DNA of 64,000 bases, taken from DUPU01 sp050952465. GTDB taxonomy: Bacteria; Bacillota; Dehalobacteriia; Dehalobacteriales; Dehalobacteriaceae. Position 1 is the stretch's first letter. Every line of letters starts with the position of its first letter. Position numbers and translations under genes: made by a program. The notes under the pieces were generated by a model. The model did not search any database. It was given only the letters and a program-made list of their open reading frames with translations, and was not told where the DNA came from. This document shows positions 35,246-49,300 of this stretch, piece by piece. The stretch is from contig JBMNKZ010000011.1 in NCBI GenBank assembly GCA_050952465.1, positions 1-64,000 of the forward strand, in the 5' to 3' direction.

Positions 35246-35282
35246 GTCTAAATGGAACTAATCAAATAAAAGGTCACGAAAG

Positions 35283-35327
35283 AACTCCTTTTGTTAACTA
35301 ATAATAAGGTTGACAAAAGGAGTTTTT
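35283..35327. terminator. Terminator between the anti-sigma gene and the AraC gene
   Basis: AACTCCTTTTGT (35283-35294) and ACAAAAGGAGTT (35313-35324) form a perfect 12-bp stem with an 18-base loop; five T follow on the plus strand. It lies between convergent genes. Confidence 0.75.
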
Positions 35328-35398
35328 ACTTGGTTTATCACAAGGCATGATTTCTTTCTGGTAGATCTAAGTGCTTCTAAAGTTTTCGCCGGTATATT

Positions 35399-36292
35399 TT
35401 ATCTATTTTTTTGTAGTATCTTTCGATATTGCGAAGGGCTTACCCCAACCTTTTTCTTAAAAAAGGAAGTGAAATTGCTTAAGTTGTTAAACCCGCACAT
35501 ATAACAGATTTCGGTGATGGTCATATTATGTGACCCTAAAAGTTCCTTTGCCTTATGTATTTTGACCTGCATTAGATACTCATAGGGGGTTTTACCAGTA
35601 TAAGCTTTAAAAGTTTTTATAAAATGATAAGGGGTTAAATTGGCTACTTTAGCCGCTTCTTCCAGGGAAATTTCCTCACTGTACTGGTCTCTAAGGTATT
35701 CAATAGCCTTATCAATGTTTTTCTTTGCAGTTGTGTATTCTGAAGATACAAGAAGAGGCATGTTGCTTTTTATGTTTCTCAACAGGTGTACCATGATCTG
35801 AGTGCTGATGCTTTTAAGAACCAGTTTGCGACCGGGCTGGGGATTTTTGCATTCCTGAATAAATAAGTGTATCAGTTCATTTAATTCCTTAGAATAAACA
35901 TAATCACCTTGTTTAAAAGACACATTAGATTTTCCGTAGATTGAATAAGCAATCTCATTTAAAGTATCGTGGTCTACATTTAGGGAGATGAGACGCTTAT
36001 TAGGCATGGGTTTATATGAGCCGTGGGCTTGACCGGAATTTATTGGCAGGATTTTCCCTTTTTCAATGGATAAACACCTGTTTTCCAGACTAGCGTATGG
36101 CATAGCGGAAGACGGTATGGTAAATTCATAGCTGTCATGCACATGCTGGGCCCTGTCCGGAAAATCCATTGATTCTTTTGAGATAATGAGGCAGATATCG
36201 GTATCCATGTAGATATCAACTATTTTTAAGAATTCACTCATGGGCAGAGGATAAGGACCTGCGCCCAGCATTTTTAGTTGATCTATTCCCAC
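35399..36292 (-). CDS. AraC family transcription regulator
   Basis: A 297-residue regulator on the minus strand. The GTG start (36292) has GGGAGGG upstream. The N-terminal half is a cupin-like sensing domain with HVHDSYEFTIPSSAMPY and ILPINSGQAHGSYKP. The C-terminal 100 residues are the AraC DNA-binding domain with two helix-turn-helix motifs (LEEAAKVANLTPYHFIKTF, and ITEICYMCGFNNLSNFTSFF). It is divergent from the giant surface protein gene, 245 bases apart, which makes it the obvious candidate to control that gene. The effector is unknown; cupin-type AraC proteins often bind sugars or other small molecules. Confidence 0.9.
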   Translation of the reverse strand: MGIDQLKMLGAGPYPLPMSEFLKIVDIYMDTDICLIISKESMDFPDRAQHVHDSYEFTIPSSAMPYASLENRCLSIEKGKILPINSGQAHGSYKPMPNKRLISLNVDHDTLNEIAYSIYGKSNVSFKQGDYVYSKELNELIHLFIQECKNPQPGRKLVLKSISTQIMVHLLRNIKSNMPLLVSSEYTTAKKNIDKAIEYLRDQYSEEISLEEAAKVANLTPYHFIKTFKAYTGKTPYEYLMQVKIHKAKELLGSHNMTITEICYMCGFNNLSNFTSFFKKKVGVSPSQYRKILQKNR

Positions 36293-36537
36293 TTAATACC
36301 CTCCCTTAAAAAACTACTCCAGGGTGTTCTATGATAAGTATACACCAAGTTATGATGAATGTAATTATTTTAGACATTAATAGTTATAAAATCCTAAAAA
36401 AATCAACAATATTTCGCAAGTAAAAAAATTACATATATTTTATAATTATGAAAAGTATGCATATCTATCGGTGTTTAACTGTATGGATAAATAGAGTCTA
36501 TTAAAATATAAAGAATAGATGGGGGAGAGTTTTAAAA
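36293..36537. promoter_or_regulatory. Divergent promoter region of the AraC regulator and the giant gene
   Basis: 245 very A/T-rich bases with no gene. TATAAT at 36441-36446 lies about 90 bases before the giant gene start, without a convincing -35; the ribosome site GGGGGAGAG (36521-36529) lies 8 bases before ATG 36538. The spacing leaves room for AraC-type half sites upstream of the -10 candidate, but I could not identify a repeated half site by eye. Confidence 0.4.
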
Positions 36538-37329
36538 ATGATGAGATTAAGTAGGTGTAAGACTTTATATAAAGCAGTAAGCTGGATTGTGATATTTACC
36601 TTTCTTTTTACTATCTGGGGTGGGACTGCTATCCCGGTACTGGCTTCACCAAGTGGAGCGGTTTCTTCCAGTGTGTACAGGGATGTTTATACCCCCGGGG
36701 AAAATAACGATGATTCGCCAGCCGATGCTTTAAATAGTATCGATCAGGCTCCTGCTACAGAAAAGGTGGAAAATGAAGGTCAGACGGCCAGTGCCCCCGC
36801 TGATGAGTTGTCTGCTTCTGCCCCGGTAATAACTTTGTCTGAAACCGGTAATAATTCTCATACTAATCCAGCCAACGATGCTGTTGATTCTGCAATTATC
36901 ACTGAAAAAACTACCGATGCTGCTCCAGATCCTGCGACAGAAAATGCTTCATCATCCTACCCTAAAGAAAATGTTCCCTCATCCAAAGCTAATACTCCTG
37001 AATCTAAAAGCTCAACTACTTTAATTTTTGACGGGTATCATACCATAGCTACCGGATCTTCCGATATTGATGAAAATTTAGGCAGCTTATCAAATTCTGC
37101 GGAAACTGTTAATGAAGACGTTTATGAGGAAGACAATCAAAATAGGGAGACAGAAAATGGTGTTGAAGATGATATAAAAGATGCTATTGAAGATGGCAGT
37201 GAAAATGGTGCTGAAGATAATGCTGAAGGCAATATTGAAGACGTAATTAAAGATGATACCAATGGCATCATAGAAGAGGCTGATCCGGAACAGCCTTTGA
37301 CTATGATCATGCAAAGTGGTGAACCGCCG
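36538..37329 (+). other. Signal peptide and acidic low-complexity region of the giant protein
   Basis: The first 36 residues form a signal peptide: basic start (RLSRCKTLYK), hydrophobic core WIVIFTFLFTIWGG, cleavage motif VLA. Residues up to about 265 are rich in Asp, Glu, Asn, Ser, Thr and Pro, with short Glu-Asp-Asn repeats near residues 200-240, and are probably unfolded. Such a region may keep the first folded module away from the export channel or the wall. No domain is recognised in it. Confidence 0.75.
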
Positions 37330-40300
37330 ATAACCCCTGGTGAATGGTACTTTGACCCGGAAATAATAACCTCCCATAATATGGAAATATGGTTCAGCGC
37401 TTCATTTACAGCAATAGAGGAACTGACGGCAATTGATTATTATTATACTCAAGATGGTGTCAATTGGAGTGAATTGACCGGTCCAATCGTTCTGGAAGAA
37501 TGGATGGGCGGTTTATACAAATGGGAGGAGGACGGTGCGTGGTGGCATGATCTTCTTGTTGATTTCTCTGGGTTTGCTGATGGTCCTATTATTATAACGG
37601 CCACAGCCACCGATGTTTTAGGAAATACCTTGTCTGTTGAGGAGACTCTCACGAAAGATACCTTCGCGGAAAATGTTCATGATTTAAGTATAGAGCCCAA
37701 TGAAGATAATAACGGGCTGGTTTTAAATTGGACTAAGGGAGCAGATTTTGAGTATGCGTCAGTTTATAAATATGTATATAACGGCGACGGTGAAGAAGGC
37801 TGGGAATGGATAGGCAATACAAATGAAACATCTTATACCGATTTTGAAGTCCGGCCCATGGAAAACTATACCTATATGGTTGTTGCCCGCGATTCAAAAG
37901 GAAATGAAGCAGAGAATCCTCCTACTGTGACGGGATGCCTCCGTGAGGAGCCAATATATTTATTACGTTGGTATCTGACCGACGATGTGGTAAGTTCATG
38001 GAATAACCAGTATTTTGGTATAGAAGCAGGTTTCATGGCGGAAGAAGAGATTACCTCTATAGAATATGAATATTCCCGGGATAGAAGCAATTGGTACTCA
38101 TTGGAACCTTTCGTGGTCTATGATGGTGAATTATATAATTATGAACAGGAATGGTACCGGTATATTGAGGTAAATTTTACAACCTTTAATGATGGAACCT
38201 ACTATCTAAGGGCAACAGCAACAGATACGGACAATAATAGCTTAGCTGTTGAAAAAGAACTCATTATTAAGACGGTTGCCGATAATGTTATGAACCTCCA
38301 GGTGACACCTAATGAGGAAAATAATGCTTTGGTACTAACCTGGGAAAACCCTGACGAATTTGATTATTTGGAGATTTATCGCTCAGTATTTAATGGTGAA
38401 AACCAGGTGGAAGATTGGCAACGTATTCGGAGGGTTTATGATTATTGGGAAAATTCATATATAGATACAAATGTAAACCCTTACTTCACATACAAATATA
38501 AAATCGTTGTCTGGGACTTTGACGGGAATAGGAGTGCAGATGAACCTACTGTAACCGGAAAACTAACCGTTACTGCTCCGATTACATTTTATGAATGGGA
38601 TTTGAATTATGATGGTGTGGTAACTCCTGATTATAAAGACGAGTATTATATCTGTTCTTCTTTCATGGCGGAAAACGAAATTACCTCTATCGAATATGAA
38701 TATTCTTCAGACCGGATCAACTGGTATTCTTTGGATGATTTTATAACCTATGATTGGGGACTGAGTTATTATAATTATGATCTATCATGGTATCGGGAAA
38801 TAGAAGTTGATTTTACCACGTTAGTGGATGGTAATTACTATTTAAAAGCTACCGCCACCGATACCAGCAGCAACTCTTTATCTGTGGAGAGAGAATTCCG
38901 GGTTGATACAATTGCGGAAAATGTAATGAACCTCCAGGTAACACCCAATGAGGAGAATACTGCCCTGGTCCTTACCTGGGAAAATCCCGATGAATTTTAT
39001 CACGGGGAGATTTACCGTTGGGTCTATGATAGTACAAATCCGTCGGAAAAATGGAATTATATTAAAACAGTTTATGGAGAAACCTCCTATACCGATACAA
39101 ATGTCTATCCCTATAAAACATACTACTATAAGATCGTGACCTATGATTCATACTGGAATCAAAGTGTTGACGAACCGAGAGTCAGCGGGAGACTGCATTC
39201 GGAAGGACCGTTTACTTTTCAAAGATGGTATCTGACTGATGAAAATATCATCAATATTAACAATGCTGGATCATTTTATATCGGGGCTGCTTTTAATGCC
39301 GAAAATGAGATGACCGCCATTGACTTTAACTACTCTTCGGACGGGGAAGCCTGGCAATCTCTGGAACCATTTAAAAATTATGAATATAGGAGTTTTTCTT
39401 GGAACTCGAATAATAATCGAGGATATCGTGAGGTTCGTTATGATCTAAACAGTCTGCCGGACGGTGATATTTGGCTCCAGGCCGTAGGGCATGACGTGTT
39501 AGATAATAGCTTTTCGGTAAATAAAAAAGTATATAAAGACACTGCCCCGCCGGCGGAAGTGACCGATTTTACGGTGGAGGTTAGCGCTGATAATTCCGCG
39601 TTAGTTTTAAGCTGGGTTAATCCTGCCGCCGACTTTGATCATGTGGTGGTCCAGCGGCGCATGTATGCCACTAGTTCCTGGTCAACCCTGGCGTCAAATG
39701 TGACAGATAATACCTACACCGATTATGATGTTACCCCGGGATTAGAGTATGAATACAGGATTTTGACTGTTGACGAGGTCGGGAATGTTTCTAACGGTTC
39801 AGAGTCCCGGTTTGGGGTGATATCCGTTGATGCACCGATATTAGATAGTTTTTCACCAAGTGACGGTGCTGAAACCAGTCATACTAACATATATTATCAG
39901 GCCAGGTTTATTGATGACCAGGAAATTGAGTCTATTGCCATTGAGATATCAACGGACGGGGAAAACTGGACTCTGCTGAATGAGGATAACACTACCCCCA
40001 ATAGAAGCAATAATTATTATTCCGTTAACGGATACTGGGATCTCACCACCATCGGTGAAGCAGTCTTTCAAGTCCGGGCAACTGCGGTTGATGTGGGGGG
40101 GCGAACGACTGTTTCCGATATCCACTGGGTGACGGTGGACCGCTTGCCCCCGGATGCGCCTACTAATTTTAAAGCGGAAAATGTTTCTAACGGCATCCAT
40201 TTATCATGGGACAGCATGCCCGGGGCATATCGCTATTATCTTCGAAGAGAAATTCCCAGCGGGGACGATTGGTCTTCCTCTGATTATTGGTATATCTATG

Positions 40301-43300
40301 AGCCCAATCACAGTTACACCGACATCTATGCAGCCCGGGATACAGTTTATAGGTACTCTATTTATGCCTTGGATGAATTAAGCAACAAGGGTGAAACGGT
40401 TTATACTTTTGGCGAGCATTTTTTTGGACCGGAATTGGAATTAGAAAGAGGCATTTATACTGCAACCAATAACAGCATTTATATTTTACGGGGACAGACC
40501 GAGCCAGGTGCTTCGGTTACCGTTAAGGGAGCAAGTGCTGACGTAGATGCAGAGGGGGTCTTCAGCTATGATGTTACCCTAATAGAAGGTTCCAACATTA
40601 TCACAGTTACTGCTACCGATGATACCGGTACGCATACCAAAAAGCAAACGGTGATTTTGGATACCCAGATTCCCATGATTTATAGTTTTTCACCCGGAAA
40701 CAATGCAACTATTGGCGGCAGTAACGTATCGATTGATGTGCAGGCCAGAGACGGAAACAACTCAAAAATTGAGCTGATCGATATTCAGGTATCCCCTGAT
40801 GACGAGAAAACCTGGTATAGCATCGGAACTATGACCAAGGATCAATTATATCATTCCTCCTATTATTCCTCCGGAACATATAAGTGGGATTCCACAGCAG
40901 ATGTTGAAGGTTACGGAAAACTTAGCGACGGGGCTTATAAGTTCAGAGCAATTGCCCATGACCGGGCGGGTAATATCTCCGATGGCTCCCCGGTACGGAT
41001 CTGGATACTGGACAATACTCCTCCGGCACCTCCCTCAAATGTGACTGCCACGGGAGCGGCCGATAAAATTACCTTAAGTTGGGCGGCAAATGTTGAGTCT
41101 GACCTTCATAGCAGCGACCGTTACCGGATTTATCGTTCTACCTCTTCCGGTACGGGTTATGAATATATTACCTATACCAGCGGCACCAGCTACACTGATA
41201 CCAATGTGCAGGTGGGGGTTGATTACTATTATGTGATTACCGCCAGGGATAAGTTTGGAAATGAAAGCAGTTATTCTCTTGAGGTTTCGGCATCACCTTT
41301 AGCGGACGTGACGCCTCCAACTATTACTTACATTAATGTCGCTACCAACAAACCTACCTTGGGGGGGCCAAGTATTTCCCTGACATTTAGGGCAACCGAT
41401 GATTCCCCCAAACCAATCCAGAATTTCGAGTTCTCATACTCAGTGGATGGCGGAGACACCTGGTCAATTATTGAATCGGCGAAGCCTAACTATGATTCAT
41501 ACTATAAATACTATACTTTGTCAATATCATGGAACACCACAGGACTTATTTCCGGCGACTATACCTTAAGGTTTACCGCCACAGATGATGCGGGAAATAG
41601 TGGATATCAAGAACGGTTGGTGGTTTTAGATGTTTTTGCCTCAGATCCTGTAAATCTAAGTGCCGAGTCCGGAGAGGGAAAGGTAACTCTCACCTGGGAT
41701 GCCATACCGGACACTGATTTCAGTAGATACGAAGTTTGGCGGTCGGAAAGTGCTGAAGATGGATTTTCCCGTATCGGATCTTATATCACCAATAAAAATA
41801 CTACCACCTATACCGACAATACCGGCACCATAGGAACCACCTGTTATTATATCGTGAAACATCGCGATACCAGAGGTAACTACGGCGAATCCCAGATGGT
41901 TTCCGCCCGGCCGTTGGATGATATGACTCCTCCTGAGGTAACCCAGATTGCTATATCCAGCCCGGGAAGCGGTACGTCAACGGGAGGACCGGAAGTCAGG
42001 TTTAATGCCCGGGCCACGGATAATAAAGAAATTGCTTCCATGGATGCGGAATATTCCTCGGACGGGGGGACTACCTGGACAGCAGCGGGAATTACCAAGG
42101 GCAGTTTATCGAAACATACGGATTATTATCAGACCAATTTCAATTGGAATACAGAGGGGCTGAGTTCGGACACATATCTCATCAAAGTCAAGGCAAAAGA
42201 CCCGGCGGGGAATGAAGCTTATCTTGTTGTTGATACGCCCTGGACACTGGATCTTACGGTAAGTGCTGTTACCAATTTAACGGCAACACCCGGCGACGGA
42301 AGTATCACTTTAGATTGGGATCCTGTTCCAGACCCGGATTTGACGTCATATTATCCATATTACGTTTACCGCAGTGAAACTTCCGGAGGGCCTTACACAA
42401 ATATTGCCAGTATCTATTCCAAGAGCACAACGGACTATGTGAATTCAGGATTAGTACCCAATACTACCTATTATTATGTGGTGGAATCCGTTGACAATTA
42501 CGGAAATAAGGCCAGGTCCGCTGAGGTTTCTGCCACTACTTTAGCGGATGGGACACCACCTAATATCGTCAGCATCAATCCTTCGAATAATACCAAGATT
42601 GGAGGGCCTGATGCTACAAGCTTTAGTTTTAGAGTTGACTTCACGGATTTGTCGGGTTCAGAAGGTGCTTGGGCGGAAATTAAATATTCCCTAGATGGGT
42701 CGGAATGGATTTTCATAGAACCGGTGAATGGTCCCTATTTTGATTACAATTATTACCGTCATTACTTTTATGGCTTAGTACAGGCGGAAGACCTGTCTAC
42801 AGGAACCTTAAGCGTGCATTATATGGTTTATGATCGGTGGGGGAATTTAGCCGAAAGGACCGCCACTTATCCGGTGGATTTAACTCCTCCGGCAGCTCCG
42901 GAAAATCTTACCGCCACCTACGGCACCGGCCAAATTACTTTATCATGGGAGGCGCCACCCGATACAGATGTGACCAAGTACCGGGTGTACCGGGCCAATA
43001 GCTTGGCAGGACCTTATGAATTTATAAAAGACGTCACTGGCCGGACTAACACTACCTATAAAGATAGTACTGTGCAAACAGGTCTGACCTACTATTATAA
43101 AGTTACTGCTTATGACGGCATCGGGTTTGTCAGTGAAGATTCTAACATTGCAGCTGCTGCAGCTATTTCTGATACGACTCCTCCGGAAGTGATCAGAATG
43201 ACTCCGGCAGCGGAGACACTGTTTGGGTCAAATGCCTTCGTTACCGTAGAGGCGGAAGATAACCTGACTTTGTCCAGCATTAGGCTGGAATATTCCCTGG

Positions 43301-46300
43301 ATGGCAGCACCTGGATTCCCATTGGTGTTAAAGCAACCCAAGGGACAGCTACTTTCAGCTGGGATTCATCCAGTTTGAACGGGGATGTTGAGATACGGGC
43401 CATTGCCCGAGACTCTCAAGGAAATGAAAGTGAACCCTTTATTCAGGCTTATAAATTTGACAACATAGCTCCTCCTGTGCCGGTAGGGGTAGAAGGGACG
43501 GATGGTCTCCTCTCTGCTACTGTCAGCTGGGAACCGGTATTAGCGGATGATCTCAAGCAATATAAAGTATACTTTGGGACTGCAGCAGACCGTTTAGAGT
43601 ATTGGACCACGGTTAATAGTTCCACCCATTCCGCCACAAAAACGGATTTGGAACCCGGCAAGACGGTTTATTTTGCTGTATCTGCCGTGGATAATTTGGG
43701 AAATGAAAGCGCCCTTTCCCAAGTTGTCAGTGCGGAGCCTATCTTTGATACGGGATCTCCGGAAATGGTCAGCTTAAGTCCGGCACCGGGGACCAGGCTT
43801 TCCGGAAAAATCAATCTTCAGGCTGTAGCCACTGACGATTTAAAAGTAGCCACCATTACCTTTTTCTACTCTCCTCAAGGGAGTGATGATTGGCAGACCA
43901 TTGGGGAAGTAACCCCAACTTATAATGGGGAAAATTACAGGGCAAGTTTCCAGTGGGATACTGTCAGTTTGAACGGTGATTACAACATTAAGGCAGTGGC
44001 AGTAGATAAAGGAGGAAATACTGACTCTCTTACTACGACTATTTTACTGGATAATACGGCACCGCCCGTACCGGAAGGGCTTTCTGCCCTGTCTCTGTCT
44101 GGAATAATCAATCTTACTTGGCATGCTGTTGTTTCCGAAGATATTACTCAGTATAAAATCTACCGGCGTACAGAAAGCGGCCAGTGGATTTCCATAAAAA
44201 CCGTTCCGGCCAATATCCTCTCTTATACGGATTCTAATGTAAGCATTGGGGTTTCCTATTACTATGCTGTTACGGCACTGGATGATCTAAATAATGAAAG
44301 TGCCAAATCTGAAGAGGCAGGGGCAACAGTCAGCGACTATACTCCGGCATTAACCGTAACACCGACCTCTGCCGGGCCGGAAGCCACCTTAACTTTTAAG
44401 GGTACCGGGTTTAAGCCAGGGGAATATGTCTATCTTTATATGGATCAAGATACCTTTATTAGGTCTGTGAGAACGGATGTAGAGGGAAATATCACCATTA
44501 CCTGGCTTTTTGCGAAAAATGTTTCTCCGGGAATGCATATCTTCACCCTGACCGGTAGCTCCAGCGGGGTATCAGCAGATGCTCAGTTTACCGCGAATGT
44601 GATTTTGCCTGCAGCTCCTGAGATTACCGTAGACCCGGCTCAGGTAGAAATAGTCTTAGGCTGGCAGGCTGTGCCGGGAAATATCGGCTATTACCGTATT
44701 TACCGCTCCCATTTTGAAGAAGACACCTGGAGTGATTACCTGCTTATTGCCGATAAAGTGAAAAAGACTACCCTGTCTTATCAGGATATTAATGTGAAGT
44801 TTGGTGTCCAGTACCGTTACCAGGTGGCAGCAGTAGATATTTACGGCAACGAAGGAGCACGTTCCGAGGCTGTGGAAGTAAGCCCCTTTGCGGATATCAC
44901 TCCTCCTGTGATCTCCAACTTTACCACTTACCGCACCGGAGATATTTTAAAACTTAGTGTGGATGCCATTGATAATATCGGGGTCAGTGTAGTTTCCTTT
45001 GCTTATTATTTGAACGGCATCTGGCAGGAACTGCCTCAGGTTACTGTGGACAGCGGGCGTAACGTGAAAGCCCCCGCTTCCATCCTTTTTGATACATCTC
45101 ATCTTCCTGACGGATATTATGACTTAAGGGTCCGGGCCTTAGATGCGGCAGGTAATGCCAGCACTCCTTTATCCACCATTGTTTATATCAGGACCAGTGC
45201 ACCCGACACTCCCCTGGATCTTAGGGCCGTGGCCGGGGAAATGAAGGTTGATGTGGTCTGGGGTAAAGTGGATGATGCGGAATTTGATTGCTACAGGTTA
45301 TATCGCCGGGCCAATGGCGGAGAATTTGTCCTTCTTTTGGAAACCAAGCTCTTATCATTTATTGATACCAATGTGGAAGCGGGGGTTAGCTATACCTATC
45401 AGGTTACTGCTGTAGATACCTATGGGCATGAGAGTGCTCCTGCCCTCTCGGATACGGTGACGGTGCTACCCGATACTACTCCCCCCGAGATATCCGGATT
45501 TGTCCCGACCGATGGGAGCAGGATTAACGGCACGGTAAATATCAGTGCCGTGGCTTCGGATAATGTGAAACTGACCGGTATTGATTTCACTTACTCCACT
45601 GATGAAAATACCTGGATGGATTTAGCCCATAACACCTCAGGTACTTTTACCTGGCAGACCAAGGACCAAATCCCGGACGGAATATATCATCTCAAAGCCA
45701 CTGCCCGGGATGCGGCGGGTAACTTTGACTCACTTACTGCCCTTTATACTGTTGATAATACCGCTCCGCCCGCACCGGTTCTTTCCGGCAGTTCCTCGGA
45801 GTTAAAGGTGACCCTTACCTGGCAGCCGGGCGGGTTAACGGAAGATTTTGATCATTACAGAATTTACCGGGCAGCTTCGGCAGACGGCGCTTACCAGCTC
45901 ATAGGTCAAACTGTGGACACAGTCTATGCTGATACAACTATGCCTGTAAACGCAGACAGTTTTTATGTCGTAACAGCCCTGGATGACTTGGGGAATGAAA
46001 GCCCCAGATCCAATATAATTGCGCTTCGTCCCGGGGAGGATATTACCCCGCCGGTAATTGACAAATTTGAACCAATGAGCGGTTCCCCCTTACGAAGTGA
46101 AATTGTTTTAACCGCCCATGCCACAGATAATGTGGGAGTGGATAAATATATCTTTTCCTACCGCGGTATTAAAGAAAGTGTCAGCGGTGATGTATATATC
46201 GGCATAATTCCGGAAATTGACATGATGACCGGGGCTATTTTAGGTGAAGAGCCTTGGATCGTTTTAGGCAAAGTATCCAGCACCGGTACAGACGATGTAG

Positions 46301-49300
46301 AGCTAGATTGGAACACCCTGGATATCGGTCCCGGGGCGATCTCCCTTTACCCGGATGGGAACTACCAGGTACGGGTGGAGGCTGTTGATGTAAACGGCAA
46401 TAAATCCGAGCAGATTCAGGTCTATACCCTAGCTAATAATCCCCCGGCTCCGCCACAGGAACTCCGAGTAGATGCCACGGAATGGAAACTGGTTGTAAGC
46501 TGGATGCCCATTAATCGGGCAGATGTGGATCACTATCAGGTTTATCGCTCTGTAAACAGTGAGGAAGGCCCCTGGGAATTAATTGTGGACTATACCACGT
46601 CAAACGTTCATGTGGATAAAATGTGCGACCCACAAAATACTTATTACTACCGGGTTTCCGTGGTGAACGATCTGGGACGGGAGAGTGTGCTCTCCGATAT
46701 CATTTCTGGGAAGGCCATGCACGAAACTACCCTGCCCATTATCACGGATTTAGATCCGGCGGATTTAAGCAGGTTTAATAGTTCTGCCCATTTTACAGTG
46801 AGGGCAACAGATCAGGTGGGCATTAACACTATCCGGTATGAATACGGAGTTTTGGGTGATTCTAGTTTTATTCCCGATGATCTGGTTTGGCATGAAATAG
46901 AAGTTACTACGCCGGTTAAGGAGGGCGCCGCCTATTTCTCCAGTATCGATTGGGATGTATCCGCTTTCCCTCCGGGCTATTATGCCGTTAAGGTCAGTGC
47001 TGTAAATTTTGGCAATCAGGAAAACAGTATGGTGAAAAGATACTTAATCGATCGGGAGCGGCCGGATGCTCCTGCCCACGTAGAAGTGAGCGATCCCCAA
47101 TCCGGCGGGGAATTGGCTGTTTCATGGGAGAGGAGTGCATCCACCGATACGGACCATTATGATGTCTACCGGAGTGAAGACCCCGATGGAGAATTCGTTA
47201 AGATCGGAGAAACCAAGAGTTTGGTGTACCGTGACTTAAACCTGGAAAATGGCAAGGTCTACTATTACATGATCAAAGCTGTGGACGGGGCGGGAAATGC
47301 CAGTGACTTTACCCAGAGAGTAGGAGCAATTCCCACCGCCAAGAGTGATTTAGCTTTATTGGAAGTAATGGCGGATCCGGTTGCTCCGGCTTATGGCAGA
47401 AGTGCAAAACTAACGGCACGGGTTACCAATTTAGGCTTTGCTAAAGCTACAGGAACGGTGACCTTTACCCTGGTTGAAGGAGAAAACAGGGAAGATATCG
47501 GTACGGCGGAAATTACCCTGGCTCAAGGAGGAACAGGAGAAGCGGCCATTAATTGGACTGTCCCGGTGGGGATTTCTTCACCGGCCCGGATCAGTGCTTC
47601 CATCAGTACTAATCCCGGTACCGATGATATCGATGAGAATAACAATCAGGCTGTGCAGACTTTTCGCCTAAATACACCGCCCCAGGCGGAGATTACAGTA
47701 CCCCTTTCTGTTAAGTCCGGGGATATGGTGAGCCTGGACGGTCGGGGATCAAAGGACAATGACGGAAATATTGCCGCTTATATCTGGCATACCGGGGATA
47801 AAAATGTGGAGAAGAAAGGATCTCTGGCCACTCACATGTACCAGATCCCCGGTGATTACACCATAGAGCTCACCGTTCGGGATAATGATCTTTGTGAAAC
47901 TAAAACCTCAGTGGTACTGAGCGTCTATGAAAATCGTCCCGATCTCAAGGTAACGAACATTGCCTGGTCTCCTCAAGACCCGGTGGAAGGGGACACGGTG
48001 CAGATAACCGCCACCATAGGTAATCAGGGCTTCGGCACGGCCAATATGGGCTTTTTGGTGGGATTCTATATAGACGGCAAGTATCTTGGTTATCGTAAGG
48101 TGGAACAGCACCTGGAAGTCGGCAAAACGGTAAATGTGCCTTTTAACTGGATCGCCACACCCGGTATTCATGTGGTTAAGGTGGTAGCCAATGACATTCT
48201 GGATAATTTAAAAGAAACCACCCTGGAAAATAACTCTGCGTCCGCGGCTTTAAGTTCCCATGCAGTAAATTTCCCGGATGTGGAAGTGGTATCTGTTTCC
48301 TGGTCTCCCGATGATATATTGGAGCTTTCCAGTGAAGATCCTTTTGTCTACCGGACTAAGATTACCAATAAGGGGACCCGCGCCGCGGAGCGGTTTTTCG
48401 TGTCCCTCTATATTGACGGGGAGTGGCAGGCCAAACAGCACGTGAACTACTTATCCCCGGGAAGTACCCAGGATTTAAGCTTTGTCCTGAAACCTCAATC
48501 CGGTATTCATGCTATTACCGTGAAGGTGGATGACCCGATTCCGGCCCTGGTGGAATTGGAAACGGATAACAATTCCATGACTGTCACCACGCCGGAGTTC
48601 TCAGTGTCTTATCCGAAACTGGCCATTGGTGAGATTACCTGGCGTCCGGTGGAAACGGTACTGACCGACGGTACTTCCCTGACCTTTGAGACCAAGGTCG
48701 CCAATACCAGCACATTAAATATTACCCACCGTTTCTGGGTGGATTTCCTGGTGGATGGGACCCTGGTGCGAAGTCTCCCGGTAGATAGGCTCAATGCCGG
48801 GGAAGAAAGAGATCTTTGGGTACGCTGGCCGGTGATTCCCGGGGTACACAAAGTACAGGTGATTGCGGACTCTCAGGGGGCGGTTTGTGCAGGAGATTAC
48901 GGAGCCATGAGAGAGGCGGAGACTCCGGAATTGGAACTGATTTATCCGGACCTGACTATCTCTGATATCACCTGGTCGCCTTTAAATTTCAAATATGGGC
49001 GGGGTGCGAGCTTTATCGTTAGGGTGAGCAACCAAAGTGTGGCCACTGCTTTTGATAATTTTATTGTTTCCCTTTTTGTGGATGATAAAAAGGCTGCCAT
49101 TGCTCCCATCAATGGATTGAGGGGACACAGTACTGCTGTTGTGGCTCTTAGTCCGTCAATAAATATGGTGGGTACCCATAATATCAAGGTCGTGATTGAT
49201 GCCGAGAAAAAACTGAATTTGAGTCCCCCGGGACCGGATACCAGGCGCACCTGGGAACGTTCCTTTGAGATTGCTGATGCCCTGATGATGCATGTATCAT

